This document shows positions 34,214 through 45,010 of a stretch of 64,000 nucleotides of DNA, one piece after another. The stretch covers positions 145,595,495-145,659,494 of the forward strand of contig NC_133663.1 in the NCBI RefSeq assembly GCF_037893015.1, read 5' to 3'. This DNA comes from Macrotis lagotis (Eukaryota > Chordata > Mammalia > Peramelemorphia > Peramelidae). How positions within the stretch are numbered: position 1 is the first letter of the stretch; each line of letters starts with the position of its first letter. Below the pieces are notes generated by a model, which worked only from the letters and a program-made list of their open reading frames with translations, had not been told where the DNA came from and did no database searches. A program made the position numbers and the translations under genes.

Positions 34214-35159
34214 TGGGGGGGCAGAGCCAAGATGGCGACAAGAAAGGATCGAGTCTTAGGCGCTCTCTGATAAAACTCATAAGCTAACGACTCTAGCTAA
34301 ACTTTTGAGAGACAGAACCCACAAAAAGACCCAGTGAGGCAGTTCTCCTACTCAAGGTAACCTGGAAAAGAACAGAAAGGATCTGCTTCCTGGGTCAGAG
34401 GGGCGGCCTGCCAGAGAGGTGGCCCATCAGAGCGAAAGAACTTCAGCCTGCTGGAGGCAGCCCCAGGGAGCTGGGAGCCATGACTCACAGCAGTGGGGGA
34501 GTCTCTTGAGCTGCACCCCAAGGAGCACTGGGCACAAAGTGGGTGAAGAGTGGCGGACCTCTGCCAGAGCAAGCACGTGGAGCCCAGCACTCAGGGCACA
34601 CAGCCAGCAGCTTGGTCTTTCCAAAGCCCAGATCAAGAAACAGAAGCAGTTAGGGCTGGCAAGCAGGAGCCTCCAGGGCAAGAGCCCATTGAGCTGAGGG
34701 AGGGGAGTGAAGAGAGACTGCAGAGCTCTGTCCTCTGCCCCTGGAACAGGACTCTGGGGCTCTGAACACATTCAGATCCTGATAGCAGTCTAGGCCCCCC
34801 CCATAGAATAGCAGGGCCCGACCCCCCACCTCAGCCCCGTGGCAGAGAGGGGCTCTTATGGTCATTCACAGACCAGGAGGGAGGACAGAGCCTCACACAC
34901 TGATACCCTCGTGGGAGTGTCCCAAAAGCTCAGGAAGTACCCCCAAACCAGGCCCAGGCTGGGAAAATGAGCAAGCCAAGAAACAAGAGGAAGACCATTG
35001 AGAAATATTTTGCATATGAGCCCAAGAAGGATCAAAATACTCAGTCTGAAGATGAGGAAGCACAAGCTCCTGCATCTAAAGGCTCCAAGAAAAACAGAAA
35101 TTGGGCTCAGGCTATGACAGAGCTCAAAAAAGACTTTGAAAATCAAATGAGGGAGTTGG
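34214..35159 (+). mobile_element. L1 head fragment (5'UTR and ORF1 start), no 3' end
   Basis: Starts with seven G and 'cagagccaagatggcgacaa', the L1 5' terminus, followed by about 750 bases of GC-rich 5'UTR with about a dozen CpGs, then ORF1 from 34967. It stops inside ORF1 at 35159 with no poly(A). A perfect 13-base duplication 'aagaaatcatgat' flanks it (34201-34213, 35160-35172). L1 copies normally lose their 5' end, so an insert that has only the 5' end yet carries a duplication is unusual. The retained CpGs suggest it is among the younger L1 insertions here. Confidence 0.88.
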
Positions 35160-35176
35160 AAGAAATCATGATCTGA
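34967..35176 (+). pseudogene. L1 ORF1 N-terminal fragment, truncated by insertion junction
   Basis: The start is the ATG at 34967, in the context 'gaaaatga'. The frame opens with a basic leader 'MSKPRNKRKTIEKYFAYEPK', then an acidic stretch (SEDEEAQAP) and 'NWAQAMTELKKDFENQMREL', the beginning of the coiled coil. It is open for 69 codons and ends in 'EEIMI' plus a stop, the last codons being contributed by the flanking duplication. The RRM and CTD are absent. It would encode only the disordered N-terminus and the start of the coiled coil, so no RNA-binding function is expected. Confidence 0.85.
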
Positions 35177-35700
35177 CTTCAGAAAAGCCACGCAAGATTT
35201 GAATTAACCGATACTAAGTGGAGTGAGAATAACAGGAGAACACTACACATTAACACAAAATAGTGAGATGATCAACTATGATAGATGCAACTCCTCTCAG
35301 CAGTTCAGTGATCAAGAACTTTCCTAAGAGACTTGTTCAAGAAAGTGTCATCTATATCTATTGGGAAAACAAAACAAAACAAAACAAATCTATGGATTCT
35401 TAATTCAAAACAATGTATACTCTATACACTTTATAAAATTTATTCTGTCCTTTTTCATTCTCCTGGTCTCCCCCTTACTTCTAATTATTCTTTCACAATT
35501 TGATTAATAGGGAAACATGAATAACATAATTATACATGTGCAAACTATATCAGTTTGCTTGCTGTCTTGGGAAGAGAATAGGGAAGGGATGGTAGTATAA
35601 AAATGTGTAATTCAAAAATTTGCAAAAGGACGAATGTTGAAAACAATCCTTGCATGTAATTGGAAAATAATAAATAAATTAAAGGCAAAAAAACAAAATG

Positions 35701-36729
35701 AAAAAAGAAGAGCTATTACTTTTTCAGACTTAAAGGCTACCATGAGACATCTTTTCTCATTTGGAGATACCACAAGAAAGAATTATGCAAATAAGTTTGA
35801 TGAGAGACTGGGAGAATCATTAATTCTGAGTACTTGAATTAAATTATGATTTTTTTACACCATGTTTGATTATTGCTACAGGTAGTCATTAGTATGAAAT
35901 GTTTAAAATACAATGATATTTTATTGAGGAGGAGGGTCTCCTCTTTAGTGGAAGATATCAGACAAGGATTCCTATGAATCCTGAATCATGAGATCAGATC
36001 TTCTATCTCCCTGTAATTCAATATTAACCAATGCATATGTATTTATGGAAATACTTTCACATACTTTAAAAAGATCATTTATGTTTACTGTTTGAGTATT
36101 TTAGCATAAACAAACTCCTTGACTTAGAGTGATATAGATAATATTTGACACAATATAAGTATTATTTCTTGTGGTTTGGTGAAAAGTATCCTTACATAGG
36201 ACATGAGAGATCTGAGAATTAAAAGGTCTGTGATCTGCAGAAAGGCACTAAAACTCTCTTTTTTTTAAGTTCATCACCTGATAAATATTGTAGTAGTTGG
36301 CATAGATGATTTCATTATTTCCTCTTATCTTTCTTTTAAAATTCTAATTTTAGTGATTATTTAGAATGTGCATTTTTTTAAAAAGATAAAATTTTTAATG
36401 ATAATTTCCTTACAAATAAATTAAGACCAATTGGTGTTAATAAGGGAAGATTCATAAGATTCTAGATTGACAGATGAATGGAACTTCAAAGATCATTTAG
36501 TCTGATCTCTCATTTCCAAACCTATCAAGGCTATGCAAGGAGTTATCTACATAGGAGGAGAAGTGTTGAACTTGAGTACTCTGCCTATGAAACCAGTGTA
36601 TTTCACACTGTATTCATTGCAGAATAATTAAAGGTCAAAATGATCCTGGATTTATTACTCCCATTCACAAAAGCAGCAGGCAAATGTATTTTTTTTCATA
36701 TCATGTATACAGGTACCTAATGTTTTTTC
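35701..36729. other. Mostly unrecognised sequence with a possible MIR-class relic
   Basis: No gene was recognised. Around 36470-36610 a phrase like 'aacttcaaagatcatttagt' followed by 'ctgatctctcatttcc' resembles the start of an old mammalian-wide repeat, but the match is weak. A frame running from the L1 tail into this region (35634-35837) is not convincing. Confidence 0.35.
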
Positions 36730-37005
36730 CATCTTTTTTTTCTTTTGATATTAATTTGTCTTTCCAATCACATGCAGTGGTAACTTTTATCAATCCATTT
36801 TTTGCAAGGTTTGGAGTTTTTCATTTTTCTCCTTCCCTCCCTTCCTTCCCCTCCCCTGCCCTGACAGAAAGAAATTTAATATAGTCTCTACATTTATAAC
36901 CACATTAAACAATAAATCCAAAGTAATCATCTTGTCAGAGAAGAAACAAATTCAAATAGAAAGAAAACATAAGAAAGGATAAAATGACATAATACATAAG
37001 ACAAC

Positions 37006-37145
37006 TTTTTTTAGGTTTTTTTGCAAGGCAATGGGGTTAAGTGGCTTGCCTAAGGTCACACAGCTAGATAATTATTAAGTGTCTGAGCCAGATTTGACCT
37101 GACGCCAGGGTTGATGCTCTATCCACTGTGACACCTAGCCATCCC
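37006..37145 (-). mobile_element. WSINE1-type SINE inside L1 D
   Basis: Antisense copy with 'aggtttttttgcaaggcaat', 'aaggtcacacagctagataa' and a head ending 'ccactgtgacacctagccat'. The flanks share 'aagacaac' (36998-37005, 37148-37155), with additional partial similarity to the left, so the duplication is about 8-12 bases. Confidence 0.92.
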
Positions 37146-37822
37146 ACAAGACAACCTTTAAAAACTGAAGAGTTAATCCATGGTCGTCATTTAAACACCA
37201 TAATTACTTCTCTAAATATGGATAATATTTTCTATCATAAGTTATTTACAGTTGTCTTTGATTTTTGCACTGCTGAAATGAACAAATCTGTTATGGTTGA
37301 TCATCACTCCATGTTGTTAAAATGTTATGTTATTCTAGTTCTGTTCATTTTATTCAGAATCAATTCTTGGAAGTCATTCCAGACTTTTCTGAAAACCCAT
37401 CCCTCATGATTTCTTATAGAACAATAGTGTTACACAGCATACTTATACCACAATTTATTCATTCATTCCCCAGTTGATCGACATCCCCTCAGTTTCCAAT
37501 TTTTTTTCCACTACAAAATGAGATGCTATAATTATTTTATACATGTGGGATCTTTACCCTTTTTCATGATCTCTTCATGACATAGGCCCAGAAGAGAGGT
37601 AAGCACAGTTTTATTGACCTTTAGGCACAATTCCAAGTTACTCTTCAATCACTTCACAACTCCACCAATAATGCATTAGTGTCCTAGTTTTCCCATATTC
37701 CCTCCAACATTTATCATTTGTCTTTCTAGTCATATTGTCTAATCTGATAGGTGTGAAATGATACCTCAGCTATGTTCTAATTTGCATTTCTCTAATCAAT
37801 AATGATTCAGAGCAAATTTTTC

Positions 37823-38163
37823 TTTTTTTAAAGAAAGATTTTATGTATGAGTTTTACAATTTTCCCCCCATTCTTGCTTCCCCCCCCACACAGAAAGAAT
37901 TCTCTTACTGTTTACATTGGTTTCATGTTGTACATTGATACTAGTTGAATGTGATGACAGAGAAATCATATCTTTAAGGAAGAAAAATAAAGTATGAGAT
38001 AGTAAAATTACAAAATAATATAATACTCCCCCCCAATTTGACAATAATAGTCTTTGGTCTTTGTTCAAAGTCCATAATTCTTTCTCTAGGGATGAGCAAG
38101 TCCATCAGGGTTGATCATCACCCCAATGTTGCTATTAGGGTGTACAATGTTTTTATGGTTCTA
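37823..38163 (-). mobile_element. Short L1 tail inside L1 D
   Basis: About 340 bases of L1 A-type 3' end: a T-rich stretch, the C-rich 3'UTR block, 'agaaatcatatctttaagga' and the last part of ORF2 ('catcagggttgatcatcacc'). It interrupts the ORF2 of L1 D. The duplication is 'cagagcaaatttttc' (37808-37822) and 'cagagcaatttttc' (38164-38177), equal except for one A. Confidence 0.9.
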
Positions 38164-40640
38164 CAGAGCAATTTTTCATATGACCATAGGCAACATTGCT
38201 TTCTTCATCTGAGAATTGCCTTTCCCTATTCTTTGACTTTTTGTCAGCTAGGGAATAACTTGTTTTTTTATTTTATAAATTTGACTCAGTTTCATATATA
38301 TGTTTTAGAAATGAGTCCTTTGTCAGAAGCACTAATTGTAAACATTATTTCCCAATGTCTCATGTTCCTTTCAATCTTGGTTGCAGTGGCAACAGTGCAA
38401 AAATATTTTGATTTAATGTAATTAAACTTATCTAGTTTGTTTTTTTTTATAATGTTCTTTACCATTTTGTTGGTCATAAATTGCTCCCCTTTCCATAGAT
38501 CTGAAAGGTAAACTATTCTTTGTTTTCTTTATGTCTAAATCCTGTATCCATTTCAAACTTATCTTGGTATAGGGAATGAGATGGTGGTCAATGCCTAGTT
38601 TCTGTGATATGACCTTTCAGTTTTCCCAGAAGTTTTTAATTGAAGAGTCAGTTCTTATTTAAGAAGCTGGAATCTTTGGGTATATTAACCTAGAGTCATT
38701 TGCTATTATTTCTTTTGAATTTAATGTATTCCACTGATCCATTACTCTATTTCTCAGCCAGCATAAAACCATTTCAATGACTGATTCTTTACAATATAAT
38801 TTTAGATTTGGTATAGCTGGGTCACCTTCTTTGCAATTTTTTTCATTAATTCTTTTGATATTTTTGACATTTTGTTCTTCAATATAAGTGTAATTGTTTT
38901 TTTATCTTACTAATTTTTTTGGAAATTTGTTATGAAACTTGAATACATTAATTTAAGTAGAATTGTCCCTTTTAAAAATTATATAGCTGAGCCTACCCCT
39001 ACCCCTGAGCAATTGACAGTTGTCTAATTATTAGATTTGATTTTACTCATGTGAAAATTGGTTTACAGTTGTTATCATATAGTTTCTAAGTCAGCCTTGG
39101 GAAGGAGAATCCCAAATATTTTATGTTGTTTGCAATTATTTTCAGTGAAATTTCTTTTTCAACCTCTTGCTGCTTTATTTTGTTAGTAATGTATGGAAAT
39201 GCTGAGGATTTATGTGGGATTTATTTTGTATCCTACAAATTTGCTAATATGTCTAATTGTTTTTTGTAGTTCTTTACATAAATTTCCAGGATTCTTCAGG
39301 AGTACCATCATATCATTCACAAAGAATGAAAATTTTATTTCTTCATTATGGATTCTAATTCCTTCAATTTTTTCCCTTCTCTTGTTGATAAAGCAATAAT
39401 CTTCTAATACAATATTAAACAATAGGGGTCATAAAGGGTAACCTTGTTTAACCCCTCATCTTATTGGGAATATTTCTAGCTTATCCCCAAATTCATATAA
39501 ATCTTGTTGATGGTTTTAGATAGATAATATTTATCAGTTTAAGGAACATTTCATTTAATTCTAGGTTCTCTAGTGGTTTTAATAGGAAAGGGTGCTGTAT
39601 TTTGTCAAAAGTTTTTCAGCATCTATTGAGATTAGAATATGATTTCTGATAGGATTGTTACTGATATGGTAAATTATGTTGATAGTGTTCCTAATATTGA
39701 ACAAATCCTGCATTCCAGGCATAAATCTTATTTGATTATAGTGTATTGTACTAGTGATAATTCGCCATAATCACTTTGCTAATAGTTTATTTAAAATTTT
39801 TGCATCCATATTCATTAGAGAAATTAAACTATAATTTTCTTTCTATTTTTACTCTTCCTGGTTTAATTATCAGCACCATATTGGTTTCACAGAAGAAATT
39901 TGACAGAACTTCATCAATGTTTTTCAAATAATTTATTTAGAATTTGAAATAATTTCTCCTTTAAGGTTTGGGAGAATTCACTTGTCAATCCATCTGACCC
40001 TGGAGATTTTTTTCATAGGAAGCTCATTGATATCTTGGTCACTTTTCTTTTTCTTCCATGGGGTTGCATAAGTCTTTAATATCCTCTTCTTTCAAAACCT
40101 TAACAGTTAATAATTTTGTAAATAATCATTGATTTCACATAGATTGTCAAATGTATTGGCATATAGTTGAGTGAAATAGTTCTGAATTCATATTTTAATT
40201 TCCTCCTCATTGGTGGGGAATTCACTTTTCTCTTTTTGATACTGGTAATTTGATTTTTTAAATCAACTTAACTAAAATTTTATCTTCTTATTACGGTTTT
40301 GTTCATAAAACCTGTTCTTCATTTTTTTATTAGTTCAATAGCTTTCCAGCTTTTGATTTTACTATTTTTACTTTTAATTTTCAAACTTTCTAATTTTAAT
40401 TTAATTTAATATTTTTAATTTTTTCTTTCTAAAACATTTTAGTTGCATATTCAGTTCATTGATATCGGCTTTCTCTATTTTATTCCAGTAAGCATTTGGT
40501 GATATAAAAATTCTTCTAATAACTACTTTGGAGATATCCCCCATAAGTTTGGTTTGTTATCTCATTATAATCATTGCCTCTATTTTCTCTAAGATTTGTT
40601 GTTTGATTCATTCATTCATTCTTTAAAAATAGATATTTCC

Positions 40641-41589
40641 TCTCTAATACTTTTATGAACTCTCACTGACTTTCATATGGACAGAGACATTGATCTTCAC
40701 CAATGAAGAAAGATAACTTTGGGACTTAAATTACATGTGAAAGAAATTATCAACAAAATCATATGCAAAACCAGATATTGTTTTTAAAGTTATTATTTAA
40801 ATTCAGCTTCATGAACAAAAATAGAATATAGACATATATATGTATATATAGGGATAAATGTCTATATAACCAATCATCTATTAAATGCCAGCTTATGTAA
40901 ATGAAAAATACTTTCTTTTTCTAGACCATGTGTATGCACCAAAGATAACACTATTATTTCCAGTATTATATTAGCTGTATTCAAGCTGCAAGAGTAAAAA
41001 ATATATATGGTATTGTGTATGTGCAATACCACCAGGAAGAGAGGAAACTAAATATCATCTTTTATTTTGTTTACTCTGTAGAGCTCAGTTACAACTGGTC
41101 CCAGGAGCTCCGAAGATACAGTATGTTTACTTTTAAAAACATGCATATTTAAATAGTAGAATTGTGGAAATTTCAGTTAACACAAACTGACTAATCACTG
41201 CACATTTCTCTTTTCCCAGGATATGCACAAAATAATATCTTTTGATCTTCCTTTTTTAATATTGTGCCTCTTAGAGACACCAATTATAACGTACAAAGAC
41301 TGAACCCTTATCATGAAAAAAAAGAGATGACTACCTGCTGAACAAATAGTAGTACTTCCAGTTAATCTACAAATAGCTTCTGATCTACATATGATAAACT
41401 ATATACTACATAAGCTTGATTTTTGACATTTAACTTACATAATCCTTCAAATATAATTTGGGTGAATATTCTGAGCTATTTGTAAGAGAAGGATAAGTCT
41501 TCACTTATTAGTATCAGTTGCCATAAGTCTAACCAGGCTTTACTTTTCCTTTTGAGTCAGATATTTCCATATTTGAGAGATGTACAGAT
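40641..41589. other. Non-coding sequence, nothing recognised
   Basis: About 950 bases with no recognisable repeat or reading frame, beyond a short TA-rich stretch near 40830-40860. Confidence 0.45.
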
Positions 41590-42060
41590 TGAAAAAAAAA
41601 AAGGAGAGAGAGAGAGAGAGATGGAGAGAGCGAGATGGAGACAGATTGTTACAATGACAGAGTGATATAGAGAGTTAGAAACAGAAGACAGAGACTGATA
41701 GAAAAGAGGGAGATAGACAAATACAGAACTAGCAAGAAAGACAGGCATACATCCAGATTCAGAAAAGAGAATAGAGAGATAGAAACAGAGATACAGTCAG
41801 AAACAGAGACAGTGATACAGCAACAAACCAAAAAAAAACAACAGACTGACACAGCAAGAAATGAGAAAGATGAAGATAGTCAGATACAGAAAAACAGATA
41901 GAGAAAGAAAACAGAGACATAGGCTGCAAAACAGAGAAGAGAGTGATATAGAGACATAAAGACAGAGACAGGGCAATATAGAGAAAGGGACAGAGAGACA
42001 GAGATAGAGATAGAGAATGTTATTTAGAAACAGAAGCAGAGAGAGTTTAGACTTTAGAAA
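41590..42060. repeat. Degenerate GA / ACAGAG tandem repeat
   Basis: About 470 bases that are almost pyrimidine-free apart from scattered C and T: a (GA)n core at 41604-41628, then units such as 'acagagacagagat', 'gatagagaaa' and 'agaaacagag'. Three overlapping minus-strand frames over it are Ser/Leu/Cys-rich only because of the repeat. It may have started as an L1 inter-ORF purine tract, but no L1 flank was seen. Confidence 0.9.
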
Positions 42061-42924
42061 GTAAAAACAGATACCAAGGGGTAGGGGGGGGATGAATTTA
42101 TGTCCTTTCAATTATTTTTTAAAAATAAGAATTTTAAGAAAGATCATAAGCTGAGCTTCTACTAATTGCTGTATCTAACTACCTATTTATGGCTGTACAT
42201 TTACTTCAATTAGTTGAGCAATTATCAAGTACCCAACATGTTTTATATGATATTCTAGGCACTGGAGATATAGAAAACAAAAATAAAAATGTTTTCTTTC
42301 TTCATAGACATTATACTTTAAGTGTAGTTATATGTATGCCTATTAATCTTGAATATAAGTTTTGCTGGTTCAGTCTTTTTGGATTGGCATTTTTAATCAG
42401 TCTGAGAATGATGCATCAGAAAACAAGGAGAGAGAGTTTCCTTACTTTTTTCCCTGACACACTATATTAGCAGTATTGTCTTTTTATTCTCAAAATAATG
42501 AATAATCAGTATCTGACTAAATCCTTCACATTTTAGGAAGGAAATTTGAGTGACTGGAACAATTTTCTTTCCCCAATTTAATATTCATATTTATAAGGGG
42601 CCTGTGAAATTATTTACCATTTAGCACAATAAGGATTTTCATTCAAGTCCTCTGATTCCAGATCCAGAGGAGTTTCAATAAAACCATGGCTCCATGTGTT
42701 TTAGGGAAATGAATTCCTGATGGGTTAGACTACAAAATCTTTGTTATTAGTTTAATTTTGTGTGAATTGATTTTCTTTAATTCTTTTCTTACAAAATGGG
42801 TACTTCCTAAAATTCAGCATACTTCATTATAATCAATGATTTTTGTGAGAAAGAGAATGTCAAAAAACATTATTAGATATGAAATAGAAAACTGACTCTT
42901 TTTCATTAATAACCAAAAATTAGC
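42061..42924. other. Mostly unrecognised sequence with ancient repeat traces
   Basis: At about 42205-42290, 'gagcaattatcaagtaccca' and 'tctaggcactggagatatag' resemble a widespread old mammalian repeat phrase. Around 42635-42700, 'caagtcctctgattccagat' resembles a MIR head in antisense. Both are weak. No gene was recognised. The 93-codon frame at 42189-42470 has no known motif. Confidence 0.35.
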
Positions 42925-43075
42925 CTGCCAGAACTATTTGGGTGGTATGGTGAATAGAGCACTGGTCTTGGAGTCAAGTTCAAATCTGACCTCTAACATT
43001 TGATATTATCTGTATGACACTGGGCAAGTCACTAAACTCCATTGCCTTACAAAATTCAAAAAATAAAATGAAATA
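42925..43075 (+). mobile_element. Diverged WSINE1-type SINE
   Basis: Sense copy with 'gggtggtatggtgaatagag', 'cttggagtcaagttcaaatc', 'tgacactgggcaagtcacta' and an A-rich tail. Internal deletions in the 'gtcaggagtacc' part make it older than most SINEs here. Confidence 0.85.
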
Positions 43076-43317
43076 AAAATAAAGTTCAAAGTCAAAAAAA
43101 ACTTGAAAACTGAGCAAACATTAAAAGAAGAATATAAAAGCTATCTTGGAGGCAGAGAAGAACAAGAGAGGATCTCAGATGGTGACAAAATAAAAAGAGT
43201 TACAAAGATTCAAATTTTTAATAAAATGCTTATTGGACTCAAGAATACATGGAAAGTTATAGAATGAGAAGAGAAGAAGAAGAAAAATTTTGAAAAGAAA
43301 TGTGATATGGTGTTTGT

Positions 43318-43612
43318 ATTTTGATCTCGAGGAAGACCTTGATATCCAGGAAGTGATGTCATGATAAGAATACAAATTGAATTTGAGTGAGGGAGTGCTT
43401 TGCTGAGTCACCAGTCTCACTTTTCCCTCCAAAGCCATCTGGGCCCTGTGGCCAAATATGAATCAGGACAATTGATGATAGCTCTGAATGTGAGGTAATC
43501 AGGATAAAGTGACTTGCCCAAGCTCACACAGAAAGTAAGTGCCTGAGGCTGTATTCAAATTCCCATCCTCCTGACTTCTGGGCCAGTGTTCTATCCACTG
43601 AACCACCTGCAA
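43318..43612 (-). mobile_element. MAR1-type CORE-SINE, nearly full length
   Basis: Antisense CORE-SINE. Its 3' end lies at about 43318 ('gatctcgaggaagaccttga'), followed by 'aagtgatgtcatgataagaa', the core-region words 'tttgctgagtcaccagtctc' and 'gccatctgggccctgtggcc', then 'atgaatcaggacaattga', 'aagtgacttgcccaagctca' and a tRNA-like head ending 'ctatccactgaaccacctgc'. This combination is characteristic of the marsupial MAR1 family and is strong evidence for the host lineage. An 87-codon minus-strand frame (43175-43438) overlaps it and is not a gene. Confidence 0.85.
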
Positions 43613-43738
43613 ATGGATATAAAAAGGAAGATTAATAACTTGTTAAGAGGCACAAAATTACTAAAGAAAATAACACCTTATAAATAAGGTTGGCTTAATA
43701 TTAAAAAAGTATTAATTTCCTCAAGAAACCAACTTCTT

Positions 43739-43909
43739 TTTTTTGTTGTTGTTTTTTGGTTTTTTAGGTTTTTGCAAGGCAAATGGGGTTAAGTGGCTTG
43801 CACAAGGCTACACAGCTAGGTAATTATTCAGTGTCTGAGTCCGGATTTGAACCCAGGTACTCCTGACTCCAGGGCCAGTGCTTTATCCACTGCACCACCT
43901 AGCCGCCCC
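43739..43909 (-). mobile_element. Young WSINE1-type SINE
   Basis: Antisense copy with few changes: 'ggtttttgcaaggcaaatgg', 'cacagctaggtaattattca', 'gtccggatttgaacccaggt' and 'gcaccacctagccgcccc'. It retains CpGs. A perfect 16-base duplication 'aagaaaccaacttctt' is at 43723-43738 and 43910-43925. Confidence 0.96.
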
Positions 43910-44009
43910 AAGAAACCAACTTCTTAAAAAAGTAGAATTTACCAAATGGAAATTGAGGTTCAAATACTCACTGAAGAAGTTGAATACCTTAAAGATAAGA
44001 AGTGGAGGA

Positions 44010-44420
44010 TGTAGACACAAGATGGCAGAGTACAGGAGGGATTCCTCTGAGTTCTCCTTTTAGCCCCTCCAAATGTCTTTTAATAATAACTTCGAACAAA
44101 TTTTAGAATGGCATAACTCACCAAAAGATGGAGTGAAGCAATTTTATGGCACAAGATTACTTAGAAGAGTTGCATAATATGTAATATTTCATACATAGAA
44201 TGGAAGAAAGGAATCACAGTATTTGCCTATCAATGGGGGAGTGACTAAAGAAATTGTGTTACCGGAATATAAATGGATATTACTTCTTTATTGTAAGAAA
44301 GGATTAAGATCATGGATAAAGAGGAAAATGGAAAGACATTAATTCAAGCAAAGAGAAGAAAGCAGTGTCAGGAAAACTACACATGCAAAATTGTAAAAAG
44401 GGAGACCACAAAACAATTAA
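44010..44420 (+). mobile_element. L1-like fragment joining a 5'UTR start to an ORF2 end
   Basis: The first 150 bases have an L1 5'UTR character ('acacaagatggcagagtaca', 'tcctctgagttctcc'). From about 44210 the text resembles the end of ORF2 ('tatcaatgggggagtgacta', 'ttattgtaagaaaggattaa'). ORF1 and most of ORF2 are missing between the two parts. Assignment is by eye against other L1s here, and the left part is the weaker. It may be an internally deleted copy or two separate fragments. Confidence 0.45.
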
Positions 44421-44814
44421 GATAAATAATACAAAAATGACGAGCCAGCTTAGCTTCAAATAAAAATTCTAATAGATTAATTAGAACACTCTATTAAGCT
44501 TCCAGGAAGCAGTGGTTTCCATGGATGATGAATTGAAAAAATATATATATTTTTTCAATTTAACAAAGAACCAAAAATTAGTAATATTTTACTTATTTCC
44601 CCAAAATCTTCTGGGGTTACTGTGATAGCTTGCCTTCTGTTAAAAATATATTTAAATCCCATAGGATCTAGATATTTTGGGCTGCATTTTTTCCAAATTC
44701 AGAGAAATGCTGGCTTTTTGGATTTGGGCCCAAAATAAATTTCATTATTCTACTCTTACAAAAAGGGGATATGAATGTAGTTGGAAATTATTAGTCAATG
44801 TGTAAGTAGAGATA
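44421..44814. other. Unrecognised sequence containing a perfect 30-base palindrome
   Basis: Non-coding and AT-rich. It contains the inverted repeat at 44531-44560. No known repeat family was recognised. Confidence 0.45.
44531..44560. repeat. Perfect 30-base palindrome
   Basis: The tract 'aattgaaaaaatata' is followed directly by its exact reverse complement. It consists of A and T except one G and one C per strand, so it could extrude as a cruciform. No function is visible. Confidence 0.95.
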
Positions 44815-45010
44815 CAAATTAGAGACTTGTCTACAGAACTAGGAAAACCTAGGTCTGTTTCTACTACTAGCACATACAGTGTAAAAGACACTAGATAAGT
44901 CACTTAACTTTCCAGATAAATATAGGCTGCTAAGTATGCATAGATCTGCATTGAGAGAAGGAAGTACTCATCAACAGACCACTCCTACTATCAAAATACA
45001 GATTTAATGA
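44815..45010 (+). repeat. THER1/MIR-like CORE-SINE relic
   Basis: Words typical of therian CORE-SINEs appear in order, with decay: 'aggaaaacctaggtctgttt', 'actagataagtcacttaact', 'aggctgctaagtatgca' and 'tctgcattgagagaaggaag'. Divergence is high, as expected for an ancient family. Confidence 0.55.

Larger units (their letters stand above)
33130..35700 (+). mobile_element. 5'-truncated L1, split at 34.2 kb by an L1 head
   Basis: ORF2 C-terminal sequence begins near 33130 and includes 'MTKEKIEKIINCKMDNSDYI' at 33502 and 'MIQPFWKTIWNYAQMSIKLS' at 33933. It is cut at 34213 in the 'CKKS*'-like end of ORF2 and resumes at 35173 with 'ctgacttcagaaaagcc', 'gtggagtgagaataacag' and the 3'UTR ('cttgctgtcttgggaagag'), ending in an A-rich tail near 35700. 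Removing 34214-35172 (the insert plus one copy of the duplication) restores collinearity with other L1 tails in the window. It is an old copy with several stops. Confidence 0.8.
36730..40640 (-). mobile_element. 5'-truncated L1 (L1 D) with two insertions
   Basis: Minus-strand L1 whose 3'UTR begins near 36730 with a C-rich block ('ttccttcccctcccctgccc'). ORF2 C-terminus, RT and thumb follow, up to the endonuclease/RT junction near 40640. A SINE (37006-37145) and another L1 tail (37823-38163) interrupt it. The frame 39210-39422 reads 'MFNIVLEDYCFINKRREKIE' and then contains FVND at the RT active site (39312-39320). ORF1, the 5'UTR and most of EN are absent. Many frame breaks make it inactive. 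Confidence 0.85.

Noticed and set aside
34214..34966. A CpG-island promoter of a host gene
   Set aside because: The GC-rich tract begins at the L1 5' terminus and leads straight into L1 ORF1, so it is the L1 5'UTR.
35634..35837. A 67-codon frame that continues from an L1 3'UTR into flanking DNA
   Set aside because: The first third is L1 3'UTR. The rest has no known motif, no splice sites and no support beyond its length.
41557..42111. Three overlapping Cys/Ser/Leu-rich minus-strand frames resembling membrane proteins
   Set aside because: All are translations of the degenerate GA/ACAGAG repeat. Composition, not coding, explains the hydrophobic pattern.
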